A DNA stretch of 13,065 nt from Actinomycetales bacterium (GCA_015655615.1 JAATES010000258.1:1-13065), one strand, 5' to 3'; numbered from the stretch's first letter, positions 1 through 7,891 are shown. Notes: generated by a model from the sequence alone, not told the origin. Numbers and translations are program-made.

Positions 1-1719
1 CACCACGTCGGTCGCTCCGGCGGCGACACTGGTCGCCTCCTCCGGCGAGGAGGCGAGTGCCTGATCGTTGGCTACGTAATAGCCGTCGATCACGGTGCCG
101 GAGGAGTCGCTGAGGCCGATCCGGTAGTCCCTGCCCGGGCGCAGTCCTTTGAGGGCGAAGGTGGTTCCGGTCACGGTGCCCGCTGCGCTGACCTGATTCC
201 AGTAAGGGTCTTCGTAGTTGTTCGTCACCAACTCGTAGGCATCGAGTGAAAGGTCGAGATCGTCGGCGCTGACGCCGCTGGGCAGCACAATGGAGCCGGT
301 GATGCTCGCGGCGGTCTGCGGCTTCAGTACGATACCGGGGCCATCGGGGGTCACATCGACGCCGTCGGTGACGCCCTCGGCCAGAGGATTGGTCGCGCCG
401 GCGTAGTAGCCCGAGAGCAGCTGACCTGAATTGTCCCAAAAGTCAATGCGGTAGGCGGTGCTCCGGTTGAGATCCCTGATCGTGAAGGCGCCCGTGCTGG
501 AGACGTCTGCCGACTCTTCCGAGTCCCAGGACTCGTCGTCGTCCTCGTCGTAGCGGTAGGACGCCTCGACTGTCGGAGAGTTGTCCTCGTCGTAGGTGTA
601 CCCCGCAGGGAACACCACGGTGCCGGTGATGCTGGGCGAGGTCTTCGGCCGGAGGATCAGGCCCGTGGTGCCTGCGGTGACCGTGGTGGCGTCCTCGACT
701 GCATCGGCCAGTGGCTGGCTGTTCGCTGCGAAGTATCCGGTGCCGAGGACGGCGTTGTCATCATAGAGCCCTATCCGGTACTCGGCTCCGGGCGTCAGAC
801 CGGCGACGGTGAAGGTGGTGCCATCGATGGAGTACGTACGGCTGACGCTGTCCCAGGACGTTTCCTCAGAATCGGTCACGAGCCGATAGGCGTTCAGCGA
901 GAGATCCAGCGAGTCCGCATCGACGCCGTTCGGCAGAATGATGGTGCCCTTGATGGCGGAGGCGATCTTGGGCCGGATCGTGATCCCGGTGGTGCCTGCG
1001 ACAATGGCCGAGGCGTCCTCGATTTCAGCGGTCAGTGGCTGGCTCGAGCTGACGTAGTAGCCGTCGAAGACGTTGCCGGAGTCATCGGAGAGCCGGATGC
1101 GATAGCTGGTGCCAGGGACCAGCCCGGCCAGCACAAAAGAGTTGCCGTTGACCCGACTCACGGAATCCACCCAGTCCCAGTAGGGGTCCTCGTCGTCGTC
1201 TGACATCAGCGTGTAAGCGTCGAAGGAGAGGTCGACGGAGTCGGGGTCGACTCCACCGGGCAGCACAATGGTGCCCTTGATCGAGGCAGCAAGACGGGGC
1301 CGCAAGGTGATTCCCGTAGCGCCGGGGCTGACCTCATCGCCATCATCATCGTTGGCGGCGAGCGGGCTCCCGGGACCGGTGTAATAGCCGCTCAGCAGGC
1401 TACCGGTGTCGTCGTGAAGGCCGAGGAGATAGGTGGAACCCGTCTTGAGGTCTTCCAGAGTGAATGCTCCTGTATGGGAGACCACCGCCGACCTTTCTCC
1501 GTACCCGCCACCATCGTCGGACAGGGAGGCAGTCACTTCAGGTGGAGTGTCCTCGTCGTAGGTGTATCCCGCCGGGAACACCACGGTTCCGGTGAGGGTC
1601 GTCGCGGCGGCATGCGCCGCGGGTGCCAATGCGGCGCCGGTCATCAGCAGGGCGAGCGCGCAGCACATCGCCCACCAGGTGCGATGAGGCCTGGCGGAGA
1701 GCAGGGAGGGAGTGAACAC
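1..1719 (-). CDS. Secreted surface repeat protein (N-terminal part, runs off left edge)
   Basis: Open from a GTG at 1719 to the window edge (573 codons, no stop). The start is set by AGAGGTG six bases upstream, followed at once by a Sec signal peptide: hydrophobic core WWAMCCALALLMTG at residues 15-28 and probable cleavage after AHA near residue 37. The mature part is five tandem domains of about 107 residues, starting near residues 39, 145, 253, 360 and 470. Each opens with a TGTVVFPAG- or KGTIVLPGG-like strand. Each then has a FTLEDL or FVLAGL-like strand, a Y.I.L.D.SG......GYY motif and a closing TAGTTGITIRPK-like strand. The pattern resembles carboxypeptidase-regulatory-like (Ig/prealbumin-like) beta-sandwich repeats of actinobacterial surface proteins. 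Domains 1 and 4 form one subtype, and 2, 3 and 5 another. Repeats lack cysteine and are rich in Asp, Glu and Ser. The anchoring region lies outside the window. A structural or adhesive surface role is inferred; the ligand is unknown. Confidence 0.85.
   Translation of the reverse strand, partial: MFTPSLLSARPHRTWWAMCCALALLMTGAALAPAAHAAATTLTGTVVFPAGYTYDEDTPPEVTASLSDDGGGYGERSAVVSHTGAFTLEDLKTGSTYLLGLHDDTGSLLSGYYTGPGSPLAANDDDGDEVSPGATGITLRPRLAASIKGTIVLPGGVDPDSVDLSFDAYTLMSDDDEDPYWDWVDSVSRVNGNSFVLAGLVPGTSYRIRLSDDSGNVFDGYYVSSSQPLTAEIEDASAIVAGTTGITIRPKIASAIKGTIILPNGVDADSLDLSLNAYRLVTDSEETSWDSVSRTYSIDGTTFTVAGLTPGAEYRIGLYDDNAVLGTGYFAANSQPLADAVEDATTVTAGTTGLILRPKTSPSITGTVVFPAGYTYDEDNSPTVEASYRYDEDDDESWDSEESADVSSTGAFTIRDLNRSTAYRIDFWDNSGQLLSGYYAGATNPLAEGVTDGVDVTPDGPGIVLKPQTAASITGSIVLPSGVSADDLDLSLDAYELVTNNYEDPYWNQVSAAGTVTGTTFALKGLRPGRDYRIGLSDSSGTVIDGYYVANDQALASSPEEATSVAAGATDVV
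583..629 (-). repeat. 47-nt segment of domain 4, near-identical to 1549-1595
   Basis: This encodes the first strand of domain 4 (VVFPAGYTYDED). It matches 1549-1595 at 44 of 47 positions by hand alignment, and all three differences are silent third-position changes. The rest of the two domains has diverged much more, so this looks like a recently exchanged or constrained segment. It could serve as a site for slippage or recombination that changes domain number. Confidence 0.75.
1549..1595 (-). repeat. 47-nt segment of domain 1, near-identical to 583-629
   Basis: Partner of the repeat at 583-629 and in the same orientation. It encodes the first beta-strand of domain 1 of the secreted repeat protein. 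Recombination between the two would delete or duplicate exactly three domains in frame. Confidence 0.75.
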
Positions 1720-1854
1720 GGAAGACACCTCTCTGGTGGTTGGTGCGGAGGAAGGAGAAAGGGATCGCGGCACAGCTTTATTCTGCGATTACGATACATG
1801 AAATGCAACGAATAGATAGCACTCGATCCGCTCCGGATTCAGGGAAAGCGACAT
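1720..1854. promoter_or_regulatory. Divergent intergenic region, probable promoters
   Basis: This 135-base gap separates the divergent repeat-protein and Wzy_C genes. Its middle (about 1776-1820) is clearly AT-richer than the surroundings, as expected for promoters in a GC-rich genome. On the plus strand TACGAT at 1790-1795 fits a -10 hexamer, but no convincing -35 lies at the right distance. The repeat-protein RBS is at 1726-1732. The Wzy_C gene has AGGGAAAG just before its ATG. Exact start sites cannot be fixed from sequence alone. Confidence 0.4.
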
Positions 1855-3822
1855 ATGCCACATCATGGTGACCGCGCGGTCTGCGGGTTTCTCGGTAGTT
1901 CCGGCCAGGGTGCGTGGCTGCCGACGGTGAGCCTGATCGCTGTGGTCTTCTCGACCGCAGTTCTTGCACCCGGCACGCTCTTTCGCTTTTCCTTTGCCAA
2001 ATTGCTGCTGGTGGTCATCGCCGTCGTGGCAGCGGCCTGGGCGGTACCGCATGGTCGCATGGACCGGCGCCTGGCCGCGCTGGTCGGCGCAGGTGGGTTC
2101 CTCCTGCTGGTCGCGGCGCTGCGGGGCGACGCCGCTGCCGCGCAGCTACTCGGTAGGTGGCCCAGGTATGAGGGCCTACTGGCACTATCTGTCTACGTAG
2201 GCGCCGGGTGGGCGGGGACTCGCGTCCTGGGTCCCCAGGTGGATCACACTAGATACCGGATGTGGTGGAACGCGATCTCGTGGTGCGCCCTGCTGCACGC
2301 CGCGGTCAGCCTGCTCGAGGCCGCCGGCCTGCGGCCGCTGGGTGGCGATGTGGCACGCCCCGGCGCACTGCTGGGCAATGCCTCCGACCAGGGGATCATC
2401 GGCATGATGTTCCTGCTGCTGCTGGCGGTTCCCGCAGTGCTGCATCCCTGCCGGCTGTGGTGGGCGGGCCTGGCCAGTGCTGCGGCGACGCTGACTCTAG
2501 CGGCCTCCCGGGGCGCGTTGCTGGGCGCGGTCATCGGTCTGCTCCTGATGTCGGTCGTGGCCGCCTGCTGGAAGGTGCCGAGGGAGCGACGGCCTGGGCG
2601 CTCGATCGGATCTGCCGCCCCCCGGGTCAGGGCGCTCTGCCGTGCGAACCCGCTCATCGTGGCTCCCTGGGGGGTCCTGATAGTGATAGGTGTGGTCGGT
2701 CTTGCTGTGCCGCTCACCCGGGCGCGGGTGTTGGGTGAATCCTCACTCGCCGACGGTACAGTCGCCGGGCGAGCGGATCTCTGGCGGTCCACGCTCGGCT
2801 TGCTGCGAGACTCGCCCTGGCTGGGAGCTGGGCCCAGCGGATTCGTGGATGCCCTGCCTCTTTATCGCAGCACGCAGTGGGGCCTCCGGGACGACCCGAT
2901 GTCCACGGTGGACTCCCCACACGCGATGCCACTTCAGGTCGCCGCCTCCGGCGGAATCATGTTGGTCGTGGTGTGCCTCGCGATAGCGGTGCTGCTGGGG
3001 TACTGGGGTGTGCGTCGCGTCCGGCGCAGTGCCGGGCCGTCTCTGACGCCGTATTCGCAGCGGGAGGGCTCGCTGGGCGCCAGCGCCATGCGGTCGGCGT
3101 TCCTGCTGTCAGCGGGAATCTCGCTGGTGGCCTATGCGGTCGCGTTGCTGACGCATTTCACCTCTGCAGGGACTACGCCGCTGGCGGCGTTTCTGCTGGG
3201 TGCGGTGGCGAGCAGGGTGGTGGCTGGCACCTCAGCGAGGAGGGAGCCTCATCCGGCTGGCCGACGCGCGCCATGGGATGGGCTCGCTCTCCAGCGTTGG
3301 GTTGTCTTGGCCGGAGGAACGATGTTGGGAATGATCCTCATCGCGGCCATGATCGGGGACGGGCACCTGCGTGCGGCGGTCGGATCGGCCTCTCGCGGAG
3401 ACGTGACCGCGGCAGATTTGGCAATCGAGTCCGCCCGCCGCTGGCGCCCATGGGACGCGGACGTCCCGCTTGTCGCCGCCACCATATATGCGGCGGGCAC
3501 CCAGGCGGGTGACAAGCCGTCCGCAGCCGCGGCCGAGCGCTGGTCGATACAGGCATTGGGCCGCACCCCGCGCTCCGTTGAGGCAATGCGAATTCTTGGC
3601 ATGGCTCACACCGTTCAAGGCGATTTCGGCGGTGCGATCACGACCTTGGATCGTGCAGCTGTCCTGAGTCCGGAAGACCGTGCCATCAGCTTGTGGTCGG
3701 GGATGGCACGGGCGCAGCTGGGGCAGAAGGCGCAGGCTGAGGCGCTCCTTAGCAGAGCCGCGCAGAACCCTTTCACCGCACCGCTGGCGCAGGGCTACCT
3801 TGTCCGTCTAGCAGGTCAGTAG
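1855..3822 (+). CDS. O-antigen ligase/polymerase-like (Wzy_C) membrane protein with TPR-like tail
   Basis: Predicted 655-residue polytopic membrane protein. The ATG at 1855 follows AGGGAAAG at normal RBS spacing. Several hydrophobic segments run from residue 24 to about 240. They carry family-typical sequences: GRWPRYEGL (100-108), GNASDQG (174-180) and SRGALLG (218-224). A large external loop follows, with GAGPSGF (324-330) and DSPHAMPLQ (353-361), the usual signature region of Wzy_C proteins, then more membrane segments to about residue 498. Residues 505-645 are soluble and alanine-rich, with helix pairs resembling tetratricopeptide repeats (for example AMRILGMAHTVQGDF). The family joins or transfers lipid-linked glycans: O-antigen ligases, polysaccharide polymerases and protein O-oligosaccharyltransferases. 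In a Gram-positive cell a polymerase, or a transferase of glycan to wall or surface protein, is likelier than LPS ligation. The divergent neighbour is a secreted repeat protein, a possible acceptor by inference only. No glycosyltransferase cluster is visible. Confidence 0.8.
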   Translation: MPHHGDRAVCGFLGSSGQGAWLPTVSLIAVVFSTAVLAPGTLFRFSFAKLLLVVIAVVAAAWAVPHGRMDRRLAALVGAGGFLLLVAALRGDAAAAQLLGRWPRYEGLLALSVYVGAGWAGTRVLGPQVDHTRYRMWWNAISWCALLHAAVSLLEAAGLRPLGGDVARPGALLGNASDQGIIGMMFLLLLAVPAVLHPCRLWWAGLASAAATLTLAASRGALLGAVIGLLLMSVVAACWKVPRERRPGRSIGSAAPRVRALCRANPLIVAPWGVLIVIGVVGLAVPLTRARVLGESSLADGTVAGRADLWRSTLGLLRDSPWLGAGPSGFVDALPLYRSTQWGLRDDPMSTVDSPHAMPLQVAASGGIMLVVVCLAIAVLLGYWGVRRVRRSAGPSLTPYSQREGSLGASAMRSAFLLSAGISLVAYAVALLTHFTSAGTTPLAAFLLGAVASRVVAGTSARREPHPAGRRAPWDGLALQRWVVLAGGTMLGMILIAAMIGDGHLRAAVGSASRGDVTAADLAIESARRWRPWDADVPLVAATIYAAGTQAGDKPSAAAAERWSIQALGRTPRSVEAMRILGMAHTVQGDFGGAITTLDRAAVLSPEDRAISLWSGMARAQLGQKAQAEALLSRAAQNPFTAPLAQGYLVRLAGQ

Positions 3823-5054
3823 GACTCGACCAGTTCGGCAGGCTCAGGCTCCTCCCGGTGCGGATGCTGTGGCAGGTGCTTGGCCCACCACAGCGACACG
3901 AAACCCAGGCTGATCGCCGCGATCACGGCGCCGCCGAGGAACATCTGGCGATAGTCGAACCAGCGGTCCAGGGCGGCGAGGATGGCGGGGATGAAGAAAC
4001 CCAGGTAGGTCAGCGAGTAGAACACCGCCGTCAGGCCGGCAAGGTCATCCGGGCCCGCGATGCGCTGGATCTCCTGCAAGCCGGAGATCAGCAACATCCC
4101 GTAGGCGAGGCCCAGGGCGGCGGCCGCCACGATGGACCAGCCGATCGACAACGTCCGTGCGGCGATGGCGGCAAGGGCCATCGCCGGGATCGTCACCGCC
4201 AGGGCCACCGCGGTGCCCCGAGCACTTCGCACTGAGTCGATCTGTTTGCCGATGGTCTGGATCACGACGCCGCACCCGAGCGTGACCAGGCACAGCAGAC
4301 CGGAGAACCCGATGCGATAGTCCCCCACCTGCTGGGCCATCAGCCCCGGCACGATGGCATAGGCGGTCGCGGCGGTGCCGAAGACCCACGGTGCGGCCGG
4401 GACCACGACCAGCAGGAACCTGCGGTGCATCGCCGATGGGATTGTCAGGTCGTCGAGCAGGCGCCCCGGGGTCGCCGCGCGGGCGCGAGTCTCAGGTGCG
4501 GGGATCAGCACTATGAAGGCGACGATCGAGATCACGATGTTCACCAGGTACGGCGTCACCGACTGCGCTGGACCGAACTGGGCCAGGGCAGATGCGACCC
4601 CGGCTCCGAGCCCGAATCCGATGGTCAGGGACAGCCCGGCCCGCCGTGCGCCGGCCCCGGCGTCGGCTGCCGCGTCGAACGGAGCCTGGGAGAGCTCCTT
4701 GATCCAGGCGGTGCCCACGGCCATCACCAGCCCGAGTCCGAGACCGGAGAACACCCGTCCGATGAAGAGCAGCGCCGAGCTCTCGGCTCCGAGTGCCAGG
4801 ATGGCGCTGCCGCAGATGCCCAGCAGCGGTGCGGGCAGCATCAAGGGACGCCGTCCGAAGCGGTCGGACAGCGGACCGCCCAGGAGCAACGCCGGGATGA
4901 TGCCGAGCACGTAGGCCGCCAGCAGCACGTCGACGGTCGCTGCCGACAGCCCGCTCTCCGTGCGGTACATCACCAACAGCGGCGTGAACTCGTTGCCTCC
5001 CCACGCGACCGCGAAGAGGGCGCCTGCCACGCGCAGCCAGGGAGCCCGGATCAC
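3816..5054 (-). CDS. MFS transporter, translationally coupled to poxB
   Basis: 412-residue major facilitator with about 12 hydrophobic segments. Motif A between helices 2 and 3 is GPLSDRFGRRPLM, around residues 60-72. The N-terminus (WGGNEFTPLLVMYR) is of a type I associate with actinobacterial MFS proteins of unassigned substrate. The start is a GTG at 5054-5052 that overlaps the poxB stop as GTGA, so translation is probably coupled to poxB. At its other end the stop lies inside the end of the convergent Wzy_C gene. The operon suggests transport of a small organic acid or another metabolite tied to pyruvate/acetate metabolism. The substrate cannot be read from sequence, and drug efflux is an equal alternative. 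Confidence 0.88.
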   Translation of the reverse strand: MIRAPWLRVAGALFAVAWGGNEFTPLLVMYRTESGLSAATVDVLLAAYVLGIIPALLLGGPLSDRFGRRPLMLPAPLLGICGSAILALGAESSALLFIGRVFSGLGLGLVMAVGTAWIKELSQAPFDAAADAGAGARRAGLSLTIGFGLGAGVASALAQFGPAQSVTPYLVNIVISIVAFIVLIPAPETRARAATPGRLLDDLTIPSAMHRRFLLVVVPAAPWVFGTAATAYAIVPGLMAQQVGDYRIGFSGLLCLVTLGCGVVIQTIGKQIDSVRSARGTAVALAVTIPAMALAAIAARTLSIGWSIVAAAALGLAYGMLLISGLQEIQRIAGPDDLAGLTAVFYSLTYLGFFIPAILAALDRWFDYRQMFLGGAVIAAISLGFVSLWWAKHLPQHPHREEPEPAELVESY

Positions 5055-6829
5055 GGCCTGGGAATGTTGCGCAGGTTCGAGCGGGCCATGGAGACGGCTT
5101 CGCCCAATCCGTTGCCGAGGACCTCTTTGCTCATGGCCACGGCGAAGCCAGCGACCTGGTCGGCAGTGATGCTCGGCGGCAGCGAGAGCGCCCGTGGGTC
5201 GGTGACCACGTCGATCAGGGCGGGGCCCGGCCGGTCGAACAGGCCCCTGAGGGCTCCGGCGACGTCGTGCGGGTTCTCGACGCGGACCGCGGGAATGCCG
5301 ATCGCGTTGGCGATGGCCGCGTAGTCGGTCGACGGCGTTTCGGTGCCGAAGGCAGGCAATCCGTTGACCAGCATCTCCAGCTTGACCATGCCCAGCGACG
5401 AGTTGTTGAAGACGACCACCTTGACGGGCAGGTTGTAGTTCTTCGCCGTGATGAGCTCACCCAGGAGCATGGAGAGCCCGCCGTCACCGGCCATGGCGAC
5501 CACCTGACGTCCGGGCTGCGAGACCGCAGCGCCGAGGGCATGCGGCAGCGCATTGGCCATGGAGCCGTGCAAGAACGATCCGATGACCCGTCGCTTGCCG
5601 TTGACCCGGATGTAGCGCGCGGCCCACACGTTGCACATACCGGTGTCGACCGTGAAGATCGCGTCGTCGGCGGCCGCCTCGTTGAGCTGATCGGCTAGGA
5701 ACTCGGGGTGGATGGGGACGAGCGTCTCGGCCTTCTTGCCCTGGTAGGCGCCGACCACGTTGTTCATCGCCCGCTCGAACTTCTTGACCATCTGGTCGAG
5801 GAACTTGCGCGACTTCTTCTTGTCCACCAGCGGGAGCAATGCCCGGAGCGTCTCGCCGACGTCGCCGACGACCGCCAGGTCGAGCCGGGTGCGGCGCCCG
5901 AGGTTCTCCTCCCGGACGTCGATCTGAGCGGTCCGGACGGACTCGGGCAGGAACTGGTCGTACGGGAAGTCGGTTCCGAGCAGGATCAGCAGGTCGGCCT
6001 CATGCATCGCCTGATGGGCTGATCCGTAGCCGAGCAGGCCGGACATCCCGACGTCGAACGGATTGTCGTACTGGATGTACTCCTTACCGCGCAGGGAGTG
6101 ACCGACGGGGGCGGCGATCTTGTCCGCGAAGCCGATGACCTCGTCGTGGGAGCCCTCGACGCCGGCTCCGGCGAAGATCGTCACCTTGCCGGCGGCGTTG
6201 ATGGCATCGGCGAGGTCGCGCAGTGCGTCGGCTGAGGGGATGATGCGGGGCTGGGAGGGACGCCGCGATAGGTCGCGCGGCCGGATGGCGGGCGCGTCCG
6301 CATCGGCGATGTCACCGGGCAGCGTGAGCACGGAGACACCGGGCCCGGCATAGGCGTGGTGGATGGCGGAGGTGATCACCCGGGGCGCCTGCTCGGGATT
6401 CGAGATCATCTCGGAGTACACCGAGCACTCGGTGAAGAGCCGATCGGGGTGGGTCTCCTGGAAGTAGCTGGTGCCGATCTGCACGCTGGGGATGTGGCTC
6501 GCGATCGCCAGGACGGGCACCCGGGACCGGTTGGCGTCGTACAGGCCGTTGAGCAGGTGGAGGTTGCCGGGGCCGCAGGATCCGGCGCAGACGGCGAGCT
6601 GGCCGGTGATCTCGGCATCGGCGGCTGCTGCGAAGGCGGCCGACTCCTCATGGCGCACATGGATCCACTGGATGCCGCCATCGGCGTTCTTGTTGCTGCG
6701 CCGCACCGCGTCGACGATCGGGTTCAGGCTGTCTCCGACGATCCCGTAGATGCGCTTGACCCCTGCGTCGATCAAGGTGTTGACGAGGAGGTCGGCGACG
6801 GTGTCGCCGCGAACGTGCTGCTTGGCCAT
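5051..6829 (-). CDS. poxB: Pyruvate dehydrogenase (quinone) / pyruvate oxidase, PoxB type
   Basis: 592-residue thiamine-diphosphate enzyme, close to the 570-600 usual for PoxB and Pox. It oxidatively decarboxylates pyruvate to acetate and CO2, passing electrons through FAD to membrane quinone. Oxygen-dependent acetyl-phosphate-forming oxidases are the main alternative. The N-terminal pyrimidine-binding domain has the catalytic glutamate in HVRHEESAAF (E61 or E62) and GSCGPGN at 83-89. The middle FAD-binding domain includes TIFAGAGVEGSHDE. The C-terminal diphosphate-binding motif starts at AGDGGLSMLLGE (447-458) and ends with FNN at 474-476. The tail ends KEVLGNGLGEAVSMARSNLR, resembling the E. 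coli PoxB C-terminal helix that binds membrane lipid, so the quinone type is favoured. The frame is open upstream to 6955. I chose ATG 6829 because GGAG lies eight bases before it, the fold starts there, and the extra N-terminus looks non-native. The MFS gene follows, overlapping by 4 bases. Confidence 0.92.
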   Translation of the reverse strand: MAKQHVRGDTVADLLVNTLIDAGVKRIYGIVGDSLNPIVDAVRRSNKNADGGIQWIHVRHEESAAFAAAADAEITGQLAVCAGSCGPGNLHLLNGLYDANRSRVPVLAIASHIPSVQIGTSYFQETHPDRLFTECSVYSEMISNPEQAPRVITSAIHHAYAGPGVSVLTLPGDIADADAPAIRPRDLSRRPSQPRIIPSADALRDLADAINAAGKVTIFAGAGVEGSHDEVIGFADKIAAPVGHSLRGKEYIQYDNPFDVGMSGLLGYGSAHQAMHEADLLILLGTDFPYDQFLPESVRTAQIDVREENLGRRTRLDLAVVGDVGETLRALLPLVDKKKSRKFLDQMVKKFERAMNNVVGAYQGKKAETLVPIHPEFLADQLNEAAADDAIFTVDTGMCNVWAARYIRVNGKRRVIGSFLHGSMANALPHALGAAVSQPGRQVVAMAGDGGLSMLLGELITAKNYNLPVKVVVFNNSSLGMVKLEMLVNGLPAFGTETPSTDYAAIANAIGIPAVRVENPHDVAGALRGLFDRPGPALIDVVTDPRALSLPPSITADQVAGFAVAMSKEVLGNGLGEAVSMARSNLRNIPRP

Positions 6830-7012
6830 GACGTGTGCTCCGTGGTTGAAGGCAGAGGGCTTCCGGCCGACGCGTGGGGCCAGAGAACGTGACACTCCAT
6901 CATGCCTCAAATGGTGGGATGATTTCGACCGGAGGTCCTGTCGTCTTCGCCACATTGCCCCACGAGGCGTTGGCCGGGTCCATAGGCGCCGGTGTTAGTG
7001 CCGGTGCCGGTG
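6830..7012 (-). promoter_or_regulatory. poxB upstream region
   Basis: This 183-base gap lies between the MarR-GNAT stop and the poxB start, with both genes on the minus strand. It should hold the poxB promoter. One weak pair on the minus strand is TCGAAA and CATGAT, 18 bases apart, around 6900-6930. GGAG at 6841-6838 is the RBS that sets the poxB start. The MarR-GNAT-proximal end is taken up by an 18-nt tandem repeat. No U-tailed hairpin terminator was seen, so read-through from the MarR-GNAT gene into poxB is possible. Confidence 0.3.
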
Positions 7013-7019
7013 TTAGTGC
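6988..7019. repeat. 18-nt-period tandem repeat spanning the MarR-GNAT stop codon
   Basis: The 14-nt sequence GCCGGTGTTAGTGC occurs at 6988-7001 and again at 7006-7019, a period of 18 nt, with GGT also shared in between. On the minus strand each copy contains TAA. The copy at 7015-7013 is the actual stop of the MarR-GNAT gene. The second TAA (6997-6995) lies 18 nt downstream in the same frame, giving a tandem in-frame stop. Confidence 0.85.
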
Positions 7020-7888
7020 GACAGCGGCTTCTCGAACCAGTGTTCCGCAAAAGGGTTGTCGTTGTAGCGGGCGATCTCGCGATATCCGGCATGGCGGTAC
7101 ATGGCGATGGCGTCGATGAGGTTCGAGTTGGTGTCGAGACGCACGACGCCGTGGTGATCGGCCGAGGCCAATGCCTCGAGATGGCTCAGCATCCTACCGG
7201 CGAGCCCCTGACCCCGCCATGACGTTGCCACCCACATCCTCTTGATCTCGGCGATGGTGTCGGACAACCGCTGGATCGCGCCGCAGGCGACCGCCTGCCC
7301 ATCCGACAACGCCACGACGAATCGGCCATGAGGGCGGCGATAGGAGGAAAGGTCGGGATCGCCGGGATCGAAACCGCCGGGGAAGGACGCGTCGAGCTCG
7401 GCGAAGTAGGCGGCCAGCGCGGTCTGTGCGGGCGCGGATGCAGGATCGACTTCGACCAGGGCGACCGTGGCCGCCCGCACCAAGCCGTCTGCCGTGCGCA
7501 GCGCCTCGGCTAGCCGGGCACGTTTGGACGGCGAGAGAGGTTCCATGATGCGCCCCGCGATGTCGTCGGAACGTCGTTCGAGGTCATGCCAGGCGTCCAG
7601 GCCGGGCCCCGTCAGGACGGCTCGGCGCCGCCGGGCGTCGCTGGAGTCCGGGGACGTGGTGACCAGGCCTTCGCGCTCCAACCGGCGCAGCAGCCTACTG
7701 ACATAGCCGGCATCGAGTCCGAGGCGCTCGCGCAATTCGCCCACGGCCACACCCTCGGGGCCGATCTCGAACAGGGCCCGCGATGGCCCGAGCGGCCGGC
7801 CTGAGCCGAGGAACGATTCGTCGAGGAGGCCCACCCGTTGCGACCACGCGCGGTTGAAGTGCCGAAGGGCAGCCATCTCTTCTCTCAT
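7013..7888 (-). CDS. MarR-type regulator fused to GNAT acetyltransferase
   Basis: 291 residues in two parts. Residues 1-145 form a MarR winged helix: the HTH lies at VGELRERLGLDAGYVSRLLR (49-68), and the wing contains SSDARRRR (82-89). Residues 155-291 form a GNAT domain: motif A is WRGQGLAGRM (224-233), and a MYRHAGYREI motif sits at 263-272, near the usual acetyl-CoA and substrate region. The fusion is a known bacterial architecture (bifunctional HTH regulator/GNAT); its acetyl acceptor is generally unknown. ATG 7888 is preceded by AAGG seven bases upstream. Another ATG four codons in has no proper RBS. The gene follows an MFS exporter gene on the same strand with 61 bases between them and an operator-like site in front, so it probably controls itself and perhaps the exporter. 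Confidence 0.9.
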   Translation of the reverse strand: MREEMAALRHFNRAWSQRVGLLDESFLGSGRPLGPSRALFEIGPEGVAVGELRERLGLDAGYVSRLLRRLEREGLVTTSPDSSDARRRRAVLTGPGLDAWHDLERRSDDIAGRIMEPLSPSKRARLAEALRTADGLVRAATVALVEVDPASAPAQTALAAYFAELDASFPGGFDPGDPDLSSYRRPHGRFVVALSDGQAVACGAIQRLSDTIAEIKRMWVATSWRGQGLAGRMLSHLEALASADHHGVVRLDTNSNLIDAIAMYRHAGYREIARYNDNPFAEHWFEKPLSH

Positions 7889-7891
7889 TCT

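Noticed and set aside
1414..1815. 133-codon plus-strand frame over the signal-peptide end of the left surface protein
   Set aside because: Arg/Gly-rich shadow frame. The opposite strand has a signal peptide, an RBS and repeat domains.
4425..5324. 299-codon plus-strand frame opposite the MFS and poxB genes
   Set aside because: It is composed of Arg, Gly, Gln and His with no domain, lies wholly antisense to two well-supported genes, and is a typical GC-rich shadow frame.
6356..6892. 178-codon plus-strand frame over the 5' end of poxB
   Set aside because: Antisense to conserved PoxB sequence; no RBS or recognisable domain.
6830..6955. 42-codon N-terminal extension of PoxB
   Set aside because: The extension is Arg/His/Ser-rich and unlike PoxB N-termini, whereas ATG 6829 has an RBS and directly begins the conserved domain.
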